In this document: one piece after another, positions 1-8,180 of the stretch
Numbering within the stretch: the first letter of the stretch is position 1
Layout of the letters: each line of letters opens with the position of its first letter
Source: Marine Group I thaumarchaeote
GTDB lineage: Archaea; Thermoproteota; Nitrososphaeria; Nitrososphaerales; Nitrosopumilaceae
NCBI GenBank assembly: GCA_013390375.1
Contig: JACATA010000012.1
Span: 1 to 32,818, forward strand
Direction of reading: 5' to 3'
Length of the DNA stretch: 32,818 nt
The notes under the pieces: generated by a model
The model's input: only the letters and a program-made list of their open reading frames with translations
The model's database searches: none
Told to the model about the DNA's origin: nothing
Translations under genes and position numbers: made by a program

Positions 1-2
1 AA

Positions 3-251
3 CCTGTACCAGAACCTGTACCAGAACCAACAGCTGAACCAGAACCTGTACCAGAACCAACAGCTGAACCAGAACCTGTACCAGAACCAGAAATTAAAGA
101 GCCTTCATCTGATCCTTTTGAAGGAATTAAAACTGATGACATAGAAGATTTTGCTGAATTATTTGACGTACCATCACCTAGTAGTGATAAGGAAGCGTTT
201 GAAATGGTAAAAAAAATAAGAAAATGGATTGCCGATGGACGGCCAAAATAG
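3..251 (+). CDS. C-terminal part of a Pro/Glu-repeat protein (5' end outside window)
   Basis: The reading frame is open from the window edge to a TAG at 249-251, giving 82 residues of C-terminus. The first 30 residues are a tandem PVPEPTAEPE decapeptide, followed by an acidic linker and a short basic end (residues ~65-82, with MVKKIRKWIADGRPK). This looks like a flexible linker leading to a small helical tail. I do not recognise the family and the functional domain probably lies upstream. The next gene starts 59 bp downstream in the same direction. The open frame, biased codons and clean repeat phase make coding very likely; function is unknown. Confidence 0.7.
   Translation, partial: PVPEPVPEPTAEPEPVPEPTAEPEPVPEPEIKEPSSDPFEGIKTDDIEDFAELFDVPSPSSDKEAFEMVKKIRKWIADGRPK
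15..92 (+). repeat. In-frame 30-nt tandem repeat (Pro/Glu decapeptide)
   Basis: Two identical 30-nt units at 15-44 and 45-74 encode PVPEPTAEPE. Partial units flank them (PVPE at 3-14, PVPEPE at 75-92). The period is a multiple of three, so copy-number change would keep the frame. The array may extend past the left edge. Confidence 0.85.
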
Positions 252-310
252 ATAACATATCTTAGAAACAAAACCTAAAAAGTAATAGAATTATCTGGAA
301 AATCTAGAAA

Positions 311-1225
311 ATGAAACTTAAAACAAAAGATCTTCTAACTGTTGATGAGATTTCCAGCAAAGAATTTTTAGAATTAATTGATTTTTCCATAAAACTAAAG
401 AAAGAAAATAAAACGGTAAAAGAAAAACCATTACTAAAAAATAAAACTTTAGCTATGCTGTTTGGAAAACCATCAACACGAACCAGAGTAAGTTTTGAAA
501 TAGGAATGTTACAGCTAGGAGGTCACACTGTAAATCTATCATTAAATGAAATGCAACATTCCCGTGGAGAATCAGTTGAAGATACAGCAAAAACTTTATC
601 ACGTTATGTTGATGCAATTGTGGCGCGAGTGTATGAACATAGTTTTATTGAGAAACTTGCAAAACACGCTACAGTCCCAGTTATTAATGGGCTATCTAAT
701 TCGTATCATCCATGCCAAACTTTAGCTGATTTGATGACAATTAAAGAACATAAGAAAAAATTCAAAGATCTTAAAATAGCCTGGATTGGTGACGGAAACA
801 ACGTATGTAATTCATTAATTTTTGGTTGTAGTAAAACACAAACTCAAATTGTAATTGCTACTCCAAAAGGCTTTGAACCAAATCCTGAAGTTGTAAAAAA
901 ATCCTCAAAATACACTGTTGTTGATTTAACAACCGATCCAAAATCTGCTGTTAAAGATGCTGATATAGTAATGACTGATACTTTTACATCAATACATATG
1001 TCTGATCCAAAACGAACTGAAAAATTCCTACCATCCTTCCAGGTCAATGATTCCTTGATGGAAAAAGCCAAAAATGATGCAATTTTCATGCATTGCTTGC
1101 CTGCAAAACGTGAACAAGAGGTTACTAGTTCTGTTATTGATGGGCCACAATCAGTAGTTTGGGACGAAGCTGAAAATAGACTGCATACACAAAAAGCTTT
1201 GTTATTATCATTACTTAGTATCTAA
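311..1225 (+). CDS. argF: Ornithine carbamoyltransferase
   Basis: This is a cytosolic enzyme that joins carbamoyl phosphate and ornithine to make citrulline in arginine synthesis. The 304 residues match the usual family length. The carbamoyl-phosphate loop STRTR is at residues 55-59, HPCQ at 133-136 and the catalytic HCLP at 261-264. The ornithine-binding region reads DTFTSI (223-228), where many family members have an SMG end, a mild variation. It sits alone between the repeat protein and the ribosomal operon. ATG 311 is the first start in frame and gives a normal N-terminus. The alternative, aspartate carbamoyltransferase, is less likely because of the HCLP motif. Confidence 0.93.
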   Translation: MKLKTKDLLTVDEISSKEFLELIDFSIKLKKENKTVKEKPLLKNKTLAMLFGKPSTRTRVSFEIGMLQLGGHTVNLSLNEMQHSRGESVEDTAKTLSRYVDAIVARVYEHSFIEKLAKHATVPVINGLSNSYHPCQTLADLMTIKEHKKKFKDLKIAWIGDGNNVCNSLIFGCSKTQTQIVIATPKGFEPNPEVVKKSSKYTVVDLTTDPKSAVKDADIVMTDTFTSIHMSDPKRTEKFLPSFQVNDSLMEKAKNDAIFMHCLPAKREQEVTSSVIDGPQSVVWDEAENRLHTQKALLLSLLSI

Positions 1226-1227
1226 CG

Positions 1228-1237
1228 TTTATAAAAG
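1228..1237 (+). promoter_or_regulatory. TATA box of the uL18-SecY operon
   Basis: The sequence TTTATAAAAG is centred about 31 nt before ATG 1264, so the predicted transcript starts only a few bases before the start codon. It is the only strong TATA-like element in the 38-nt gap after argF and precedes a ten-gene operon. Confidence 0.6.
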
Positions 1238-1263
1238 CAGATTCAAATTTTTTCCGTATAGAT

Positions 1264-1752
1264 ATGGCATACACAAAAATATTACGTAGAATACGTGAAA
1301 ATAAAACTAACTATAATCGGAGGAAGAACATGCTGATGGGGCATAGAGATTTTATTACTGTACAAATATCGAATGAAAATACACAAGTTCAAGTTATCCA
1401 CCCAGAATTAACTGGAGATAAAGTTATTTCATCAGCACATTCTAGATTTTTAATTGAAAAAGGATGGAAGGGATCACGTAAGAACATCCCAGCAGCTTAT
1501 CTAACTGGTTATTCTGCAGGAAAAAAAGCGATAGAAAAGGGCACGAATTCAGCAATTATGTATAGTGGTACAAGACAATACACACAACGAATGGCTGCAG
1601 CACTGAAAGGTGTTGTTGATGCAGGACTTGAAATACCAGCAGATGAAAAAACTTTTCCTACAAATGATAGAATAAATGGTGAACATCTAAAAGTCAAAAA
1701 TGATGTAAAAAATATCAAATCTTCTATAGATACTGGAGCAAAAGCTAAATGA
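1264..1752 (+). CDS. rpl18: 50S ribosomal protein uL18
   Basis: This protein binds 5S rRNA in the large subunit. The 162-residue product has the archaeal uL18 pattern: a basic N-terminus (RRIRENKTNYNRRKNMLMG), a central AAYLTGYSAGKKA helix and a GVVDAGLEIP segment. It is the first gene of the operon and overlaps uS5 by ATGA (1749-1752), indicating coupled translation. ATG 1264 lies just downstream of a TATA box, supporting the start. Confidence 0.92.
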   Translation: MAYTKILRRIRENKTNYNRRKNMLMGHRDFITVQISNENTQVQVIHPELTGDKVISSAHSRFLIEKGWKGSRKNIPAAYLTGYSAGKKAIEKGTNSAIMYSGTRQYTQRMAAALKGVVDAGLEIPADEKTFPTNDRINGEHLKVKNDVKNIKSSIDTGAKAK

Positions 1753-2453
1753 GTCAAACACAATCACGAGCTTCATCTGGTCCACCACAATCAAGAAATT
1801 CATCCGGTCCACCACGATCAAGAAATTCATCCGGTCCACCACGTAGAAGATATCAGAAAGAAGAAGAAGTATGGATACCAAAAACTAGTATAGGAAAAAG
1901 AGTAGTAGCTGGCGAAATAAATTCTATGGAAGAAATTTTATCTCAAGGTCTAAGAATTCAAGAAGCGGGTATTGTAAAAAAACTATTACCTGATTTAAAA
2001 ACTGAAGTAATTGATGTTGGAATAATTCAAAAAATGACAGCTAATGGGCAATCTACTCGTTTTAAGGCATTAGTGGCAGCAGGAAATGAAAATGGATGGT
2101 TAGGTATAGGTATGGGAAAATCAAAGCAGATGAGAATTGCTATTGAAAAGGCAAACAATTCAGCATATCTCAATGTAAGTCCAGTAAAACTAGGTTGTGG
2201 TAGTTGGGAATGTAGATGTGATCAGAAGCATTCTGTACCATTTAAAGTAAAAGGAAAGGGCGGTAGTGTGGTAATTGAAATTCTGCCCGCTCCACGTGGA
2301 CTAGGATTAGTAGCTGGCGAAAAAATTAGAAATTTGCTTAAACTTGCTGGCTTGAAAGATGCATGGACTACTGCAAAAGGTTCTACTAGTACAATGAATT
2401 CTACGTCAAAAGCTGTCTTGCAATGTTTAAGACAGACTTTTAGTCAGGGTTGA
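1749..2453 (+). CDS. rps5: 30S ribosomal protein uS5 with a repetitive N-terminal tail
   Basis: This is a small-subunit protein of the decoding and accuracy centre. The 234 residues contain the S5 double-stranded-RNA-binding domain (about 65-130, with GNENGWLGIGMGKSKQ) and the C-terminal S5 fold (GKGGSVVIEILPAPRGLGLVAG). The first ~35 residues are a low-complexity basic tail built from SSGPPxSRN repeats, longer than I expect for archaeal uS5. ATG 1749 overlaps the uL18 stop by 4 nt and no better internal start restores a conventional N-terminus. The next gene begins 3 bp after the stop. Confidence 0.93.
   Translation: MSQTQSRASSGPPQSRNSSGPPRSRNSSGPPRRRYQKEEEVWIPKTSIGKRVVAGEINSMEEILSQGLRIQEAGIVKKLLPDLKTEVIDVGIIQKMTANGQSTRFKALVAAGNENGWLGIGMGKSKQMRIAIEKANNSAYLNVSPVKLGCGSWECRCDQKHSVPFKVKGKGGSVVIEILPAPRGLGLVAGEKIRNLLKLAGLKDAWTTAKGSTSTMNSTSKAVLQCLRQTFSQG
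1773..1844 (+). repeat. 27-nt tandem repeat in the uS5 N-terminus
   Basis: Units at 1773-1799 and 1800-1826 and a partial unit from 1827 encode SSGPPQSRN, SSGPPRSRN and SSGPPRRR. The units differ by only a few bases, which suggests recent duplication by slippage. The period keeps the frame. Confidence 0.8.
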
Positions 2454-2456
2454 AAA

Positions 2457-2924
2457 ATGGCAAAGGCATATCTAGTTATTAGAATAAAGGGTCAAGCAGA
2501 TGTACCATACTGGGCCAATACTACATTGCGTCTTTTAAAATTAGAAAAGAAATATCGTGCCATAATACTTCCGGTTAAAGAAAACACTGATGGCATGTTA
2601 AAAAAAATACAACAATTTGTTTCTTGGCAAGAAGTTGATCTATCAACAACTAAAGAACTGTTGGATAAAAAGGGCAGAAGATCTGGTTACAAAAAAATCA
2701 CTCCTGAAGATATTTCAAAGGCTGGTTTTAAAACAATTAACGAACTAGCAACCTCTTTATCAGAAGGAAAAATTAGTATGACAAAAATCAAACCTCTAAA
2801 ACCATGGTTTGCTTTATCTCCCCCTAGGCAAGGATTTAAACGAAGTACAAAACGTTTGTATGGTCAAAAGGGAATTCTTGGACATAATAAGGAACTCACT
2901 ACTTTAGTTAAGAGAATGATGTAA
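2457..2924 (+). CDS. rpl30: 50S ribosomal protein uL30
   Basis: The 155-residue length is the long archaeal/eukaryotic form of uL30. The N-terminus AYLVIRIKGQADVP and following LRLLKLEKKYRAIIL are characteristic of the L30 fold, and the C-terminus has the archaeal extension with SPPRQGFKRSTKR. ATG 2457 lies 3 bp after the uS5 stop and the stop is 1 bp before uL15, in the canonical archaeal order uL18-uS5-uL30-uL15-SecY. Confidence 0.92.
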   Translation: MAKAYLVIRIKGQADVPYWANTTLRLLKLEKKYRAIILPVKENTDGMLKKIQQFVSWQEVDLSTTKELLDKKGRRSGYKKITPEDISKAGFKTINELATSLSEGKISMTKIKPLKPWFALSPPRQGFKRSTKRLYGQKGILGHNKELTTLVKRMM

Positions 2925-2925
2925 A

Positions 2926-3351
2926 ATGCCAACAAGATTAAGAAAAACAAGAAAGCTTAGAGGCGGTAGACACATGGGATGGGGTCAAGTTGGACAGCAC
3001 AGAGCTAGTGGTCATAAGGGCGGACTTGGTCAATCTGGGATGTTAAAGCATCACTTTAGTTCTATGTTAAAAGATGACCCAGACCATTTTGGTCACAGCT
3101 CTCTAAATCCACCTCAACGAAATATCATAAAAAAGTGGACAAATGTTCGCGACCTAGATGATTTGTATTCACAACATGGCAAACAAGAAAATGACAAAAA
3201 AATCCTAGACTTGAAGGCTTTGGGTTTTGATAAACTTCTAGGAGGCGGACAAATAAAAAACGCATATTCTATCAAAATAGACCAATTTACCTCTAAAGCG
3301 GAAGACAAAGTCAAGAATGCAGGGGGAGAGTTGGTAAAAAAGAATGGCTAA
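2926..3351 (+). CDS. rpl15: 50S ribosomal protein uL15
   Basis: The 141-residue protein starts with the Gly/Arg-rich extended tail typical of uL15 (RKTRKLRGGRHMGWGQVGQHR, residues ~5-25), which reaches into rRNA, followed by a compact domain ending KVKNAGGELVKK. It overlaps the secY start by 8 nt (3344-3351), so translation of SecY is probably coupled to it. The position between uL30 and SecY is the conserved archaeal order. Confidence 0.92.
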   Translation: MPTRLRKTRKLRGGRHMGWGQVGQHRASGHKGGLGQSGMLKHHFSSMLKDDPDHFGHSSLNPPQRNIIKKWTNVRDLDDLYSQHGKQENDKKILDLKALGFDKLLGGGQIKNAYSIKIDQFTSKAEDKVKNAGGELVKKNG

Positions 3352-4777
3352 AGGAACTCTTACTGATTACGTTCGAAAGATAGTAGCCAAGGCTGAACCA
3401 TATTTACCTCAGGTTCCAAAACCGAAAAGAAAGATATCACTTCAACAAAAATTGCTGTGGTGCGGTGCTTGTGTTTTTATCTATATGGTAATGGGCCAAA
3501 CACCTCTCTTTGGGGCTACAGCTCCAGAATTTGACTTTCTAGCATTTGCACGTGTTATTTTTGCCTCACAACAAGGATCCTTAGTTGAGCTTGGAATAGG
3601 ACCAATTGTCACAGCTGGACTTTTAATGCAATTACTTAGGGGTTCTGACATTCTCAAGTTTGACTTTAAACGCCCTGAAGAACGTGGCATATTTCAGACA
3701 GCTACTAAAATGCTGACCTACTTTGTCATAGTCATAGAGTCTGCCGTTTATGGTTGGGCTGTTTATGGTCCAGGCATAAGTGAACCCAGTGTTCTGGCTA
3801 TTCTGGTAGGGCAACTCATGGCCGCATCTGTCTTTGTAGTGTTTATGGATGAATTGATTCAGAAAGGATGGGGATTAGGTTCAGGAATTAGTCTGTTTAT
3901 TGCATGTGGAGTTTCTCAACAGATACTCTGGAGTCTTTTCAGTCCTCTCCCTGCTGGCGATGGCGGCAGTATAGGTATTGTTCCTTTCATTATTCAAAAC
4001 TTACAGACTGGAATGGGAGATTTTGCTGATGTTTTCTTCAGGTCAAATCAGCTGCCTAGCATATTTGGACTTTTGCTTACAGTTGGAGTCCTATTGATAC
4101 TTGTATATACTCAAGGCATGAAAGTTGAGATTCCAATCGTCTCAACAAAATATAGAGGATTTGCGGCAACTTATCCAATCAAATTAATGTATGTATCAAA
4201 CATACCTGTAATTTTGGCATCAGCTCTTACAGCAAATGCATTATTTATGGGTCAGATGCTTTGGTCACAGTTTAATCCCCGTAACGCCAATCCACTTTTT
4301 AATATACTTGCACAATATGATCCCACTAGTCCGGGAAATCCCATAGGAGGAATTGTTTACTACATAACGCCACCCAGAGGATTGGATCTTTTAGCTTTGG
4401 ATCCCATGAGGGGAGTGCTGTATGTCTTATTCATGATTGGTATTGTAGTTGTATTTGGAAAATTATGGGTGGAATTAGGTGGTCTTTCATCCAAAAAGGC
4501 TGCACAAAACCTTTTGGACGCTGATGTCGTAATTCCTGGATTTAGGAGATCGAACAAACCAGTAGAGATGCTTCTAAACAAGTATATTCCATCCGTTACC
4601 ATTCTTGGCTCTGTAATATTAGGTCTAATAGCTGGCGTTTCTGATATTTTGGGAGTGTTTGGTTCTGGCATAGGTATTTTGTTGACTGTGGATATTTTGA
4701 TTAACTATTATAACCAGCTTGTAAGAGAAAAAGTTGAAGTAGTAATGCCCAGACTAGGTGCTTGGCTTGGTAGATAA
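3344..4777 (+). CDS. secY: Preprotein translocase subunit SecY
   Basis: This is the channel subunit of the Sec translocon in the cytoplasmic membrane. The 477-residue product has multiple hydrophobic segments, the ELGIGPIVTAGL region, the GLGSGISLFI stretch and a conserved C-terminus (GIGILLTVDILINYYNQLVREK). Its length matches archaeal SecY/Sec61-alpha. It begins inside the uL15 gene and its last 20 nt overlap the adenylate kinase start, showing tight coupling within the operon. Confidence 0.96.
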   Translation: MAKGTLTDYVRKIVAKAEPYLPQVPKPKRKISLQQKLLWCGACVFIYMVMGQTPLFGATAPEFDFLAFARVIFASQQGSLVELGIGPIVTAGLLMQLLRGSDILKFDFKRPEERGIFQTATKMLTYFVIVIESAVYGWAVYGPGISEPSVLAILVGQLMAASVFVVFMDELIQKGWGLGSGISLFIACGVSQQILWSLFSPLPAGDGGSIGIVPFIIQNLQTGMGDFADVFFRSNQLPSIFGLLLTVGVLLILVYTQGMKVEIPIVSTKYRGFAATYPIKLMYVSNIPVILASALTANALFMGQMLWSQFNPRNANPLFNILAQYDPTSPGNPIGGIVYYITPPRGLDLLALDPMRGVLYVLFMIGIVVVFGKLWVELGGLSSKKAAQNLLDADVVIPGFRRSNKPVEMLLNKYIPSVTILGSVILGLIAGVSDILGVFGSGIGILLTVDILINYYNQLVREKVEVVMPRLGAWLGR

Positions 4778-5345
4778 CAAAAAAGTTGTAATAGTTGGGA
4801 TTCCTGGAGTTGGTAAAACATCTCTTGTTACAAAACTTGTGGAACTAATCATACAACAAAGCAAGACTGTTAGTGTACACAGTTTTGGGACAGTAATGCT
4901 TGAGGAGGCAATGAAAAACGGAGTTAAAGATAGAGACGAATTAAGAACATTACCAATAGAAAAACAACAAGACCTTCAAAAAATGGCTGCAGAAAAGATA
5001 TCAAAGATGGAAGACGATGTAGTTTTAATCGACACACATGCTTTCATATCTACAAAATCAGGTTTCTATCCTGGTCTTCCGAACTATGTAATACAAATCA
5101 TACAACCTACTAATTTCATAGCAATTACTGCTAGTCCTGATGAGATACACAATAGAAGAATGAAGGATAACACTAGAAACAGAGATACAATTTCTATTGA
5201 AGATATTAAAAAAGAACTTGCTGTTCAAGACGCAATGCTTTCTAGCTGTTCTGTTCTTTCAGGTTCTCCGATGAAGGTAGTCTTCAATCATGAGGGAAAG
5301 GTTGATGAAGTAGCTGTTGCTGTATTAGGTGCTATAGGACTATGA
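4758..5345 (+). CDS. adkA: Archaeal-type adenylate kinase
   Basis: It converts AMP and ATP to two ADP. The 195 residues begin with a strand and P-loop, VVIVGIPGVGKTS (P-loop at ~14-22), as in archaeal AdkA rather than bacterial Adk, and there is no bacterial-type LID with zinc cysteines. The gene follows SecY as in many archaea. The start is uncertain: GTG 4758 overlaps secY by 20 nt, while TTG 4767 also gives a plausible short N-terminus. The stop overlaps the next ATG (5342-5345). Confidence 0.9.
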   Translation: MLGLVDNKKVVIVGIPGVGKTSLVTKLVELIIQQSKTVSVHSFGTVMLEEAMKNGVKDRDELRTLPIEKQQDLQKMAAEKISKMEDDVVLIDTHAFISTKSGFYPGLPNYVIQIIQPTNFIAITASPDEIHNRRMKDNTRNRDTISIEDIKKELAVQDAMLSSCSVLSGSPMKVVFNHEGKVDEVAVAVLGAIGL

Positions 5346-5983
5346 TTGAGTTTAACTTTATCCTGAATTTCTTGGATCTTATATTCTTACAAGGAGATCT
5401 TTTTGGAATACGGGGAGAAGGTCCACTTGGTAGTGCTGATCCACTAGTAAAAGGCATGTTACCATCAGTGTTTGCAGTTATTGGCTTCTCTCTAATGTTA
5501 AATCTATTCAATGCTGGAGTTCGAAAAAAACTAGTTGATTCAGTAAAACTCAAAAGAATAATGAAAGAGACAAAAACTTGGCAAAAAGCAAGAATGGCAG
5601 CCTTTAAGGCAAAAGATGAAGCAAAAATTGCGGAACTAAGCAAAAAATCTACTTACATGAACAAAATGAGTATGGAAATGATGACGATGAACATGCGTCC
5701 AATGATGATTACCATAATTCCACTACTGTTGATTTTTTACTTTCTAATGCCTACGTTATTTTCATACACTGTAGCCATTTCTCCAATCCCTCTAAATGTA
5801 ATACCTGGTGATTTCTTCCAACTCACTTGTACAGCTGAAAAAATGGCACAAGATGCAGCTGCAGGTATTGGACCATTCTGTAATACTGAAAATGAGATCT
5901 TTCTGTGGGCTTGGTATTTTCTTACTGCCATTGCATTTAGTGGAATGATAATGAAACTAACCAAGACTTCTATGAATGAATAG
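5342..5983 (+). CDS. EMC3/TMCO1-like (DUF106) membrane protein insertase
   Basis: This is the archaeal member of the Oxa1 superfamily (YidC, Get1, EMC3, TMCO1), which helps insert proteins into membranes beside SecY. The 213-residue protein has three hydrophobic segments (about 40-57, 122-140 and 186-205). A long charged, probably coiled-coil stretch (66-105) lies between the first two, followed by a Met-rich segment (105-122), as in the family. Its place two genes after secY agrees with a translocon-linked role. ATG 5342 overlaps the adk stop by 4 nt. Confidence 0.87.
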   Translation: MIEFNFILNFLDLIFLQGDLFGIRGEGPLGSADPLVKGMLPSVFAVIGFSLMLNLFNAGVRKKLVDSVKLKRIMKETKTWQKARMAAFKAKDEAKIAELSKKSTYMNKMSMEMMTMNMRPMMITIIPLLLIFYFLMPTLFSYTVAISPIPLNVIPGDFFQLTCTAEKMAQDAAAGIGPFCNTENEIFLWAWYFLTAIAFSGMIMKLTKTSMNE

Positions 5984-5985
5984 GA

Positions 5986-6546
5986 TTGATAAAATCTATA
6001 ATTATTTCTGGACCACCAGCAATAGGAAAAACAACCATTGCTAAAGGTCTTGCAAAAGAATTTGGTCTTCTACATCTGAGTGGAGGGGATATACTAAAAG
6101 AACTAGCTGAAGAGGAAGGATTTGAGACAGGGGGGGATGATTGGTGGGATACACAAGAAGGAATGAATTTTCTTAGCCAGCGCCAAAAAAATTCTGAATT
6201 TGACAAAAAGGTAGATGATAAACTCAAAAAACTTTTTTCTAAAGGAGATGTTGTCATAACCAGTTATACACTTCCATGGCTTGTTGAAGGCGGAGTTAAG
6301 ATTTGGCTTGCTGGTTCTAAAGAAAATAGTGTCCAAAGAATGACTACTAGGGACAATTTATCAGAAACCGACGCTTTAGAAATTGTACAAAAACGATATA
6401 GTGAAAATAAAATAATTTACAAAACATTATACGGATTTGAGTTTGGTGAAGATCTATCTGTATTTGATAAGATCATCGAAACCGATGACCTTAATGTAGA
6501 ACAAGTTCTTGAAGTTGCAAAATCAACTGTGAGGAAATATTTTTGA
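5986..6546 (+). CDS. cmk: Cytidylate kinase (archaeal type)
   Basis: It phosphorylates CMP and dCMP. The 186-residue protein has a P-loop GPPAIGKT (residues 9-16), then LHLSGGDILKELAEEEG, the archaeal Cmk nucleotide-binding segment with its GD motif, and a late RDNLSETDALEIVQKRYSEN lid region. The start must be non-ATG: the frame is closed by TGA at 5977-5979 and TTG 5986 is the first usual start, 2 bp after the preceding stop. It lies before Cbf5, the usual archaeal context, although the eL34 and eL14 genes often found here are absent. Confidence 0.87.
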   Translation: MIKSIIISGPPAIGKTTIAKGLAKEFGLLHLSGGDILKELAEEEGFETGGDDWWDTQEGMNFLSQRQKNSEFDKKVDDKLKKLFSKGDVVITSYTLPWLVEGGVKIWLAGSKENSVQRMTTRDNLSETDALEIVQKRYSENKIIYKTLYGFEFGEDLSVFDKIIETDDLNVEQVLEVAKSTVRKYF

Positions 6547-7556
6547 CGCTAAAACAACTTGAGGGTCTAATTACCATCGACGAAGATATTACTGACAATC
6601 AATATGGTACATACTATAACAAGCGTACAGTTGAACAGCTGCTAAACTACGGTTTAATACTGCTGGATAAGCCAGCCGGTCCAACCAGTCACGAAGTTGT
6701 TGCGTGGACTAAACGCATTCTTGAAATTCCAAAGGCTGGACATAGCGGTACTTTGGATCCACAAGTTACTGGTGTACTTCCGTTGGGTCTTGGTGAGGGC
6801 ACAAAGGCCTTGGGTGTTTTATTACTTGGTCCAAAAGAGTATCATGCATTGGGCAGACTACATTCATTGCCATCTAAAGAAAAACTTGAAAATATCTTAA
6901 ATGAATTCTGTGGAGACATTTACCAAAAACCACCTCAGCGTTCATCTGTCTTAAGACAGACGCGAGTTCGTAAAATTTTTGAGCTGGAGTTGCTTGAACA
7001 GAAAGAAAACTTGATTTTAATCCGTGTACTTTGCGAGGCAGGTACCTATATTAGGAAATTGATCTATGATTTTGGTGAAATATTGGTGCATGGCGCTACT
7101 ATGATTGAGCTAAGACGAACTCGTGTAAGCCAGTTTCATGAAAATTATCCATTAGTTACTCTTCATCAAATCGCAGTTGCGTTTGCAGATTGGAAGGACA
7201 ACAAAGATGATTCCAAACTATCTACTATGATACATCCAATAGAGCATGTCCTAAGTGAAATCAAGTCAGTGGTTATTCGTGATACTGCTGTTGATGCGCT
7301 ATGTCATGGAGCACAGCTTGCTATACCTGGAATATTACAAATTTCTCCAAATTTACAAAAGGAAGATCTTGTTGGCATTTACACGCAAAAAGGAGAGATT
7401 GTAGCACTTGCACAATCTTTGATGTCTGAAGATGATATCAAAGAAAATACAAAAGGATATGCCTTTGAAACAAAACGAATAATCATGGCGCCAGAAACCT
7501 ACCCAAAAAGTTGGAGATCACGGTCAACAATTAAAGAAAACGTCACGAATACTTAG
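6543..7556 (+). CDS. cbf5: tRNA/rRNA pseudouridine synthase Cbf5 (TruB family)
   Basis: This is the catalytic subunit of the archaeal H/ACA RNP, also able to make tRNA U55 pseudouridine. The 337 residues contain the TruB core LLDKPAGPTSHEVVAW (41-55), the catalytic motif HSGTLDPQVTGVLP with Asp72, the substrate motif CEAGTYIRKL and a C-terminal PUA domain (~255-330). TTG 6543 overlaps the cmk stop by 4 nt, consistent with coupled translation. The length is normal for archaeal Cbf5. Confidence 0.93.
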   Translation: MTLKQLEGLITIDEDITDNQYGTYYNKRTVEQLLNYGLILLDKPAGPTSHEVVAWTKRILEIPKAGHSGTLDPQVTGVLPLGLGEGTKALGVLLLGPKEYHALGRLHSLPSKEKLENILNEFCGDIYQKPPQRSSVLRQTRVRKIFELELLEQKENLILIRVLCEAGTYIRKLIYDFGEILVHGATMIELRRTRVSQFHENYPLVTLHQIAVAFADWKDNKDDSKLSTMIHPIEHVLSEIKSVVIRDTAVDALCHGAQLAIPGILQISPNLQKEDLVGIYTQKGEIVALAQSLMSEDDIKENTKGYAFETKRIIMAPETYPKSWRSRSTIKENVTNT

Positions 7557-7561
7557 GCAAG

Positions 7562-8014
7562 ATGAAAAAAGTACCTAGAGGTCTTATAATTGCAATTTCA
7601 GTTGGTGTGCTGGCAGGTTTGACACTTGGATTTTTCGTGAACTCTCAGTCTAATCATGAGCAATTAGTATTTCAGCTAGGTCCTTCAATCTCCATTGTAA
7701 CAGAAAAGATTGATTTTGAATTGGGAGAGCAGATTTACATTAAAATTGTAAATTCTGGCACCGTGCCACTAACATTTTCTGATGCTTCGTATGGTTTGAA
7801 GGTGACAGGACTTGACGGTGTGTTGTTTTACACTCCAATGGCAGCCCAAGTAATTTCAACGCTTGAACCAATGGAGGAAAAAACATTTGTTTGGGATCAG
7901 AAAAGGATGGACAACTCTGCTTCATTGGAGGGCATATACAAGATCATAGTTGAGGGATTTGACCATGATAACAACAAAGTGAAAAAATCCATAGTCATAA
8001 ACCTTCTAAAGTAA
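7562..8014 (+). CDS. Membrane-anchored Ig-like protein, BsuPI-like
   Basis: The 150-residue product has an N-terminal hydrophobic segment (8-26) after a short basic end, fitting a signal anchor with the rest outside the cell. The exported part is beta-rich and contains LELGEQIYIKIVNSGTVPL-like text (ELGEQIYIKIVNSG) and a Glu-rich turn before FVWDQK. This resembles the Ig-like BsuPI/DUF-type domain seen in many archaeal surface proteins, but I infer this from pattern only. It begins 5 bp after cbf5, so it probably ends the operon. Function unknown. Confidence 0.75.
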   Translation: MKKVPRGLIIAISVGVLAGLTLGFFVNSQSNHEQLVFQLGPSISIVTEKIDFELGEQIYIKIVNSGTVPLTFSDASYGLKVTGLDGVLFYTPMAAQVISTLEPMEEKTFVWDQKRMDNSASLEGIYKIIVEGFDHDNNKVKKSIVINLLK

Positions 8015-8047
8015 GATATTCAGAAATCTATATGGCGAATAAATAAT

Positions 8048-8148
8048 GCCGGGGTCGCCTAGCCTGGTAGGGCGCGCGCCTGGAATTTTATAAAAACCAT
8101 AAAGCGCGTTCTCGCAAGGGATCGAGAGTTCAAATCTCTCTCCCGGCG
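8048..8148 (+). tRNA. tRNA-Ser(GGA) with a 17-nt intron
   Basis: The acceptor stem GCCGGGG pairs with TCCCGGC (8141-8147), with a terminal G-U pair, and the discriminator is G8148. The T arm is GAGAG-TTCAAAT-CTCTC (8124-8140). The anticodon stem CGCGC (8075-8079) pairs with GCGCG (8104-8108). The anticodon is GGA (8082-8084). The long variable arm (TCTC/GGGA with GCAA loop, 8110-8121) is the class II mark of tRNA-Ser. CCA is not encoded. The intron lies after position 37. Confidence 0.93.
8086..8102 (+). other. tRNA-Ser intron, canonical position 37/38
   Basis: Removing 17 nt restores a 7-nt anticodon loop CTGGAAA. The intron end CCA (8097-8099) can pair with TGG (8081-8083) of the anticodon loop. 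This leaves two 3-nt bulges, AA|T (8084-8086) and AA|A (8101-8103), each cut after its second base, as expected for the bulge-helix-bulge substrate of archaeal splicing endonuclease. The central helix has only 3 clear pairs, so it is slightly relaxed. Confidence 0.8.
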
Positions 8149-8180
8149 CCTTTACATAACCAAAAGTGACAATAATTGCA

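Noticed and set aside
1-92. CRISPR-like repeats at the left edge
   Set aside because: Units are contiguous, without spacers, and in frame with a coding region.
1687-1881. Minus-strand frame with repeated VVDRMNFLI
   Set aside because: It is the antisense of the uS5 repeat; the repeat explains the pattern.
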